Positions 4,600-5,139 of a stretch of DNA of 5,139 nucleotides are shown here, piece by piece; position 1 is the stretch's first letter; each line of letters begins with the position of its first letter. Under the pieces are notes generated by a model that was not told where the DNA came from, ran no database searches, and was given only the letters and a program-made list of their open reading frames with translations. The stretch is from an uncultured Rhizobiaceae group bacterium (GTDB lineage Bacteria; Pseudomonadota; Alphaproteobacteria; Rhizobiales; Rhizobiaceae): positions 1 through 5,139 of the forward strand of contig CAJQOR010000125.1 of NCBI GenBank assembly GCA_905479965.1, given 5' to 3'. Position numbers and translations under genes: made by a program.

Positions 4600-5139
4600 A
4601 TGAGACGCAACCTATATGCATTTTTGATGATGTCCGGAATGGCTTTAAGCTTATCGACGTTAACTGCGATAAACCCTTTATCCGCGCAGCTTAGTAACTC
4701 GATGCTGCCCGTAGATCAAACGCGCGGCCAGTTCAGTTTCGCACCAGTGCTTGAACCTGCATTTAAGTCTGTTGTCTTTATCCAAAATGGAATATTAGCT
4801 GAAGATGGTGCCGTCAAGCCGCAAGCCATTGGTTCCGGCGTTGTGATTGATAAAGCACAAGGGCTCATCCTGACGAATTCGCATGTTGTTGCAAATGGCA
4901 CCCATTTTCGCATTCAATTATCTGATGGGCGTTGGATGGACGCTGATCTAATTGGTAAAGATGCGCCGACAGATATTGCTGTGTTGAAAGTGCAAGGTGA
5001 CGTCCCTCAAGAAATCAAGATCGCAGATTCCGATAAGTCGCGTGTTGGCGACATTGTTTTTGCATTGGGGTACCCGCTTGGTCTGGAGCAAACACTCACC
5101 TTTGGTATTATCAGCGGGCTAGGGCGCTCAACGGGGGAT
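4600..5139 (+). CDS. HtrA/Deg-family periplasmic serine protease, 5' part (truncated by the window)
   Basis: The first 180 codons of a trypsin-like envelope protease that degrades or refolds misfolded periplasmic proteins. A Sec signal peptide covers about residues 1-29: a basic MRRN start, a hydrophobic core, and likely cleavage after PLSA. The protease domain then shows AIGSGVVID (76-84), the catalytic histidine in TNSHVVANG (His95, codon 4882-4884), the catalytic aspartate in DAPTDIAVLKV (Asp125, codon 4972-4974), and ALGYPLGLEQTLTFGIISGLGRS (from about 155). The nucleophile Ser in GNSGG and the PDZ domains lie past the window edge. ATG 4600 has AAGG (4588-4591) eight bases upstream. Where DegP and DegQ usually read GNPFGLGQT, this has GYPLGLEQT, so it is a divergent family member. 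The DegP, DegQ or DegS-like subclass depends on the missing C-terminus. Confidence 0.95.
   Translation, partial: MRRNLYAFLMMSGMALSLSTLTAINPLSAQLSNSMLPVDQTRGQFSFAPVLEPAFKSVVFIQNGILAEDGAVKPQAIGSGVVIDKAQGLILTNSHVVANGTHFRIQLSDGRWMDADLIGKDAPTDIAVLKVQGDVPQEIKIADSDKSRVGDIVFALGYPLGLEQTLTFGIISGLGRSTGD

Noticed and set aside
1..5139. CRISPR array, insertion sequence or inverted terminal repeats
   Set aside because: No regularly spaced repeats, transposase-like frame or terminal inverted repeats are visible on either strand.

Overview
The window looks like a piece of a moderate-GC proteobacterial chromosome, most likely an alphaproteobacterium. The reasons are a rlmB-type 23S rRNA methyltransferase gene beside a tRNA-Tyr/tRNA-Gly pair with encoded CCA ends, a periplasmic HtrA/Deg protease with a Sec signal peptide, and a YddG-like EamA exporter. 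The exact lineage cannot be fixed from sequence alone.

Layout from left to right. (1) 42-998, minus: an RlmB-like SpoU methyltransferase with a long, basic, Asn/Lys/Pro/Gly-rich N-terminal tail that contains a 12-bp tandem repeat. (2) 1087-1411, plus: a good stable-RNA promoter with a GC-rich discriminator, then tRNA-Tyr(GTA) and tRNA-Gly(TCC), separated by a spacer holding two clean hairpins. (3) 1412-2956: an AT-richer insert of about 1.55 kb carrying a tight two-gene operon (175 aa and 245 aa, 1-nt gap) of uncharacterised proteins. The second resembles DUF1828/DUF1829-type proteins and the first resembles the kind of small His-rich partner found with them. (4) 2957-2999: a decayed direct copy of the 3' part of the tRNA-Gly gene, from the anticodon stem to CCA. 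Its first 21 bp are identical to the intact tRNA. Together with the intact tRNA it brackets the insert as attL/attR would, so the two-gene cassette appears to be a minimal tRNA-integrated island without its own integrase. (5) 3032-3907, minus: a ten-TM DMT/EamA exporter whose promoter region holds a perfect 14-bp palindrome. (6) 4123-4404, plus: a small two-TM membrane protein of unknown role. (7) 4600 to the window end, plus: the N-terminal 180 codons of an HtrA/Deg serine protease, including the catalytic His and Asp; the Ser lies beyond the edge.

The core genes (rlmB, tRNAs, deg) are housekeeping translation and envelope quality-control functions. The exporter and the small membrane protein diverge from a shared 215-bp intergenic region. 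The most interesting part is the tRNA-Gly-bounded two-gene cassette: its compactness, base composition, integration signature and unknown paired proteins fit a cargo such as a toxin-antitoxin or anti-phage module, but function is not shown by the sequence.
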